Shown piece by piece: positions 6,599 to 7,832 of a stretch of 7,832 nt of DNA (position 1 is its first letter; each line of letters begins with the position of its first letter). The position numbers and the translations under genes were made by a program. The notes under the pieces are model-generated. The model had not been told where the DNA came from. It did not search any database and was given only the letters and a program-made list of their open reading frames with translations. Source of the DNA: Bacteroidota bacterium (GTDB lineage: Bacteria; Zhuqueibacterota; Zhuqueibacteria; Zhuqueibacterales; Geothermadaptataceae); NCBI GenBank assembly GCA_011375275.1, contig DRLW01000430.1, forward strand, positions 1 through 7,832. The letters run 5' to 3'.

Positions 6599-7591
6599 TC
6601 AACGACTTCCGGGCAAACTCGCCGGTTTGCGTGCACTGGCTTTGAGAAAAAGACAGCGCAGGATCGTTTCCGGAGCCTGATAATTATATTCCACGAACTT
6701 GTCGGTCACACGCTTGAAGTTCTGCATATCGATGCGCAGGCCATACAACCGCTCCTCGCCGAATTTAAACACCACTGCACCGTTCTTCGGCGTCATGCCC
6801 AGGGCAATGCCTTTGCCGAGAAACACAGCCGGATAGCGACGCGAGGGATTGTACTCATCGATGAGCTGGAACTGGTCTGCAAAGGCCAGAGAGGAAAGCT
6901 GCAGCCTGCCATCAGTTGGCTGCGCCGGCGCGCTGTTATCGAATAACTGCAGGATGTCATCCATGCGCCCGCGCTCAGCAAGCTGCAGAACGTTCTGCGC
7001 TTTTTCGATCACTTTGACAAAATCGGATTTTTCCATCGACAAGGGCAGGGCGCGGTAGTGATCCTCCCGGTGCCGGAATCTCGTAGCAATACGGGTCCAG
7101 ATCGCCACGGGCGATTCTACCGTGGCGATCAGCTCGAGATCGAGAATTTTCACCTCATAGCTGGCGACTTTCAGTTCGCCGTTGCTGTCTTTAAGGTTGA
7201 CGTAGATGGCATAATCGCGCACGAGATTATCCGGCCGCGGCGGTGTGGAATAGAGCAGAGCCAGCAGGTCATCGCGCACTTCGACATTCCGGTTGCGCAG
7301 CGATTGCAAGATCGCCCGGTGCACGGCCTGCACAGCATTGACTTCAACTTCCACCTCTTCGTACGCGCAGCCGAATGTCTGGATGAAATTATCCCTGACC
7401 AGGTCCGGCTCCAGGCTGCGGGTCATCACGTTCTGCATCACATCGAGAAGACGTGGCTTGTTTCCGTCCTGCCAGCAATCCTTACGCCCGCCGGAAAGCG
7501 AACCGGCCTGCTCATCGAACTGGAACCGGTCTGCCTTACCGCCACAGGCGACATGTAACACCAATGTACAAAGTACGAGATATCGAAACAT
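6599..7591 (-). CDS. Putative envelope lipoprotein, function unknown
   Basis: This 330-residue protein is the first gene of the operon. The N-terminus has a short hydrophobic segment (residues 4-15) followed by Cys16-Gly-Gly, which looks like a lipoprotein signal. The lipobox LHVAC is irregular, with His at -3, so lipid attachment is probable but not certain; simple secretion is the alternative. The mature protein mixes helices with beta-rich segments (for example DYAIYVNLKDSNGELKVASY and the stretch just after it). Two Cys residues in the N-terminal third (in KDCWQDG and TFGCAYEE) could form a disulphide. No known family is recognised. The start at 7591 has GGAGG four bases upstream. An in-frame ATG at 7594 abuts the ribosome-binding site, and one at 7681 would hide the signal peptide behind 30 polar residues. 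The hydrophobic leader and operon position suggest an outer-membrane partner of the downstream exported proteins (inference). Confidence 0.75.
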   Translation of the reverse strand: MFRYLVLCTLVLHVACGGKADRFQFDEQAGSLSGGRKDCWQDGNKPRLLDVMQNVMTRSLEPDLVRDNFIQTFGCAYEEVEVEVNAVQAVHRAILQSLRNRNVEVRDDLLALLYSTPPRPDNLVRDYAIYVNLKDSNGELKVASYEVKILDLELIATVESPVAIWTRIATRFRHREDHYRALPLSMEKSDFVKVIEKAQNVLQLAERGRMDDILQLFDNSAPAQPTDGRLQLSSLAFADQFQLIDEYNPSRRYPAVFLGKGIALGMTPKNGAVVFKFGEERLYGLRIDMQNFKRVTDKFVEYNYQAPETILRCLFLKASARKPASLPGSR

Positions 7592-7625
7592 CATCCCTCC
7601 GCAAGGGGTCAATTGACATGTCTCA

Positions 7626-7671
7626 GCAGGCGCAGATGTGGACGCACGCATTCTCCATCTGCATGTCCTGC
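7626..7671 (-). other. Interrupted hairpin in the operon leader
   Basis: GCAGG (7626-7630) pairs with CCTGC (7667-7671), and GCAGATG (7632-7638) pairs with CATCTGC (7656-7662). This gives a 12-bp stem interrupted by an asymmetric bulge (one base against four) with a 17-base loop. It lies 35 bases upstream of the lipoprotein start codon, probably within the 5' untranslated leader of the operon. No T-run follows on the minus strand, so it is not an intrinsic terminator. An RNA-level or protein-binding role is possible. Confidence 0.4.
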
Positions 7672-7724
7672 ACCTTAGCACCCTCTATCCCGACTGGCTC
7701 AGCGACTCTTTGTCGAGGATGGTC

Positions 7725-7768
7725 AGGATAGCTGAAAAATTTTATCCGGTGAAGATCTTCTCAGGATA
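7725..7768 (-). promoter_or_regulatory. Candidate promoter and operator region of the five-gene operon
   Basis: On the minus strand, TTCACC (7748-7753) and TATCCT (7725-7730) are spaced by 17 bases, each matching four of six sigma-70-type consensus positions. The octamer TATCCTGA (minus strand) occurs twice, at 7723-7730 and 7761-7768. A perfect 10-bp palindrome, GAAGATCTTC (7751-7760), lies between them and abuts the second copy. The arrangement fits a regulator-binding promoter, but each element alone is weak. The rest of 7592-7832 shows no gene. Confidence 0.25.
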
Positions 7769-7832
7769 TTCAGTGAACTCAGCACAGTGGTATCTTTTCA
7801 GCCAGACCGCCTGACAACAGCACGTGCCCGCA

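Noticed and set aside
7719..7814. 31-codon plus-strand open frame with GAGG before ATG
   Set aside because: The GAGG abuts the ATG with no spacer, and the peptide has no hydrophobic or toxin-like features. It overlaps the likely operon promoter.
7732..7832. Possible 3' end of an upstream gene entering from the right edge
   Set aside because: All three minus-strand frames meet stop codons within about 35 codons of the edge, and the short peptides show no recognisable similarity, so no partial gene can be supported.

Overview
This is a 7.8 kb bacterial chromosomal window with moderately high GC. It carries seven convincing protein-coding genes and no RNA genes, transposases or CRISPR arrays. 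The organism cannot be named from the sequence. Three of the predicted exported proteins have signal peptides ending in Ala-Gln, there is a TonB-like polyproline protein, and there are several secreted helical-repeat proteins. Together these suggest a Gram-negative bacterium, perhaps of the FCB superphylum or a neighbouring candidate phylum (inference, low confidence).

Left part (1-2300). Positions 1-142 hold no gene. They contain a short-period CTCTTCGCG-type intergenic repeat and weak hairpins downstream of the arginase gene. A complete arginase gene (rocF, minus strand, 143-1048) is followed by a 352-base divergent intergenic region with candidate promoters for both sides and several inverted repeats. 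Next is a plus-strand GNAT-type acetyltransferase (1401-2075), closed by a strong 14-bp hairpin terminator (2130-2166). This terminator also lies between convergent genes and may serve both strands.

Right part (2301-7832). Five minus-strand genes form a tight operon, read from right to left. They are a putative lipoprotein (6599-7591), a TonB-like inner-membrane protein with a seven-proline run (5582-6559), a secreted TPR-like protein (4126-5574), a short secreted helical protein (3536-4120) and a longer paralogue of it with an extra beta-rich domain (2301-3539). Gaps are 39, 7, 5 and -4 bases, so co-transcription and partly coupled translation are likely. The 241-base region upstream contains a long interrupted hairpin, a repeated octamer and a perfect palindrome, but no gene.

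The operon is the most interesting part. All five products are predicted to be membrane-attached or exported, none has an obvious enzymatic motif, and the last three share a common sequence module (visible by hand alignment). The TonB-like protein has TonB topology, but its C-terminal domain does not resemble the canonical TonB domain, and no ExbB or ExbD gene is present. A reasonable inference is an envelope-spanning assembly made of an inner-membrane tether, periplasmic helical-repeat proteins and a lipoprotein. Its function cannot be read from the sequence. The arginase and acetyltransferase genes look like unrelated neighbours.
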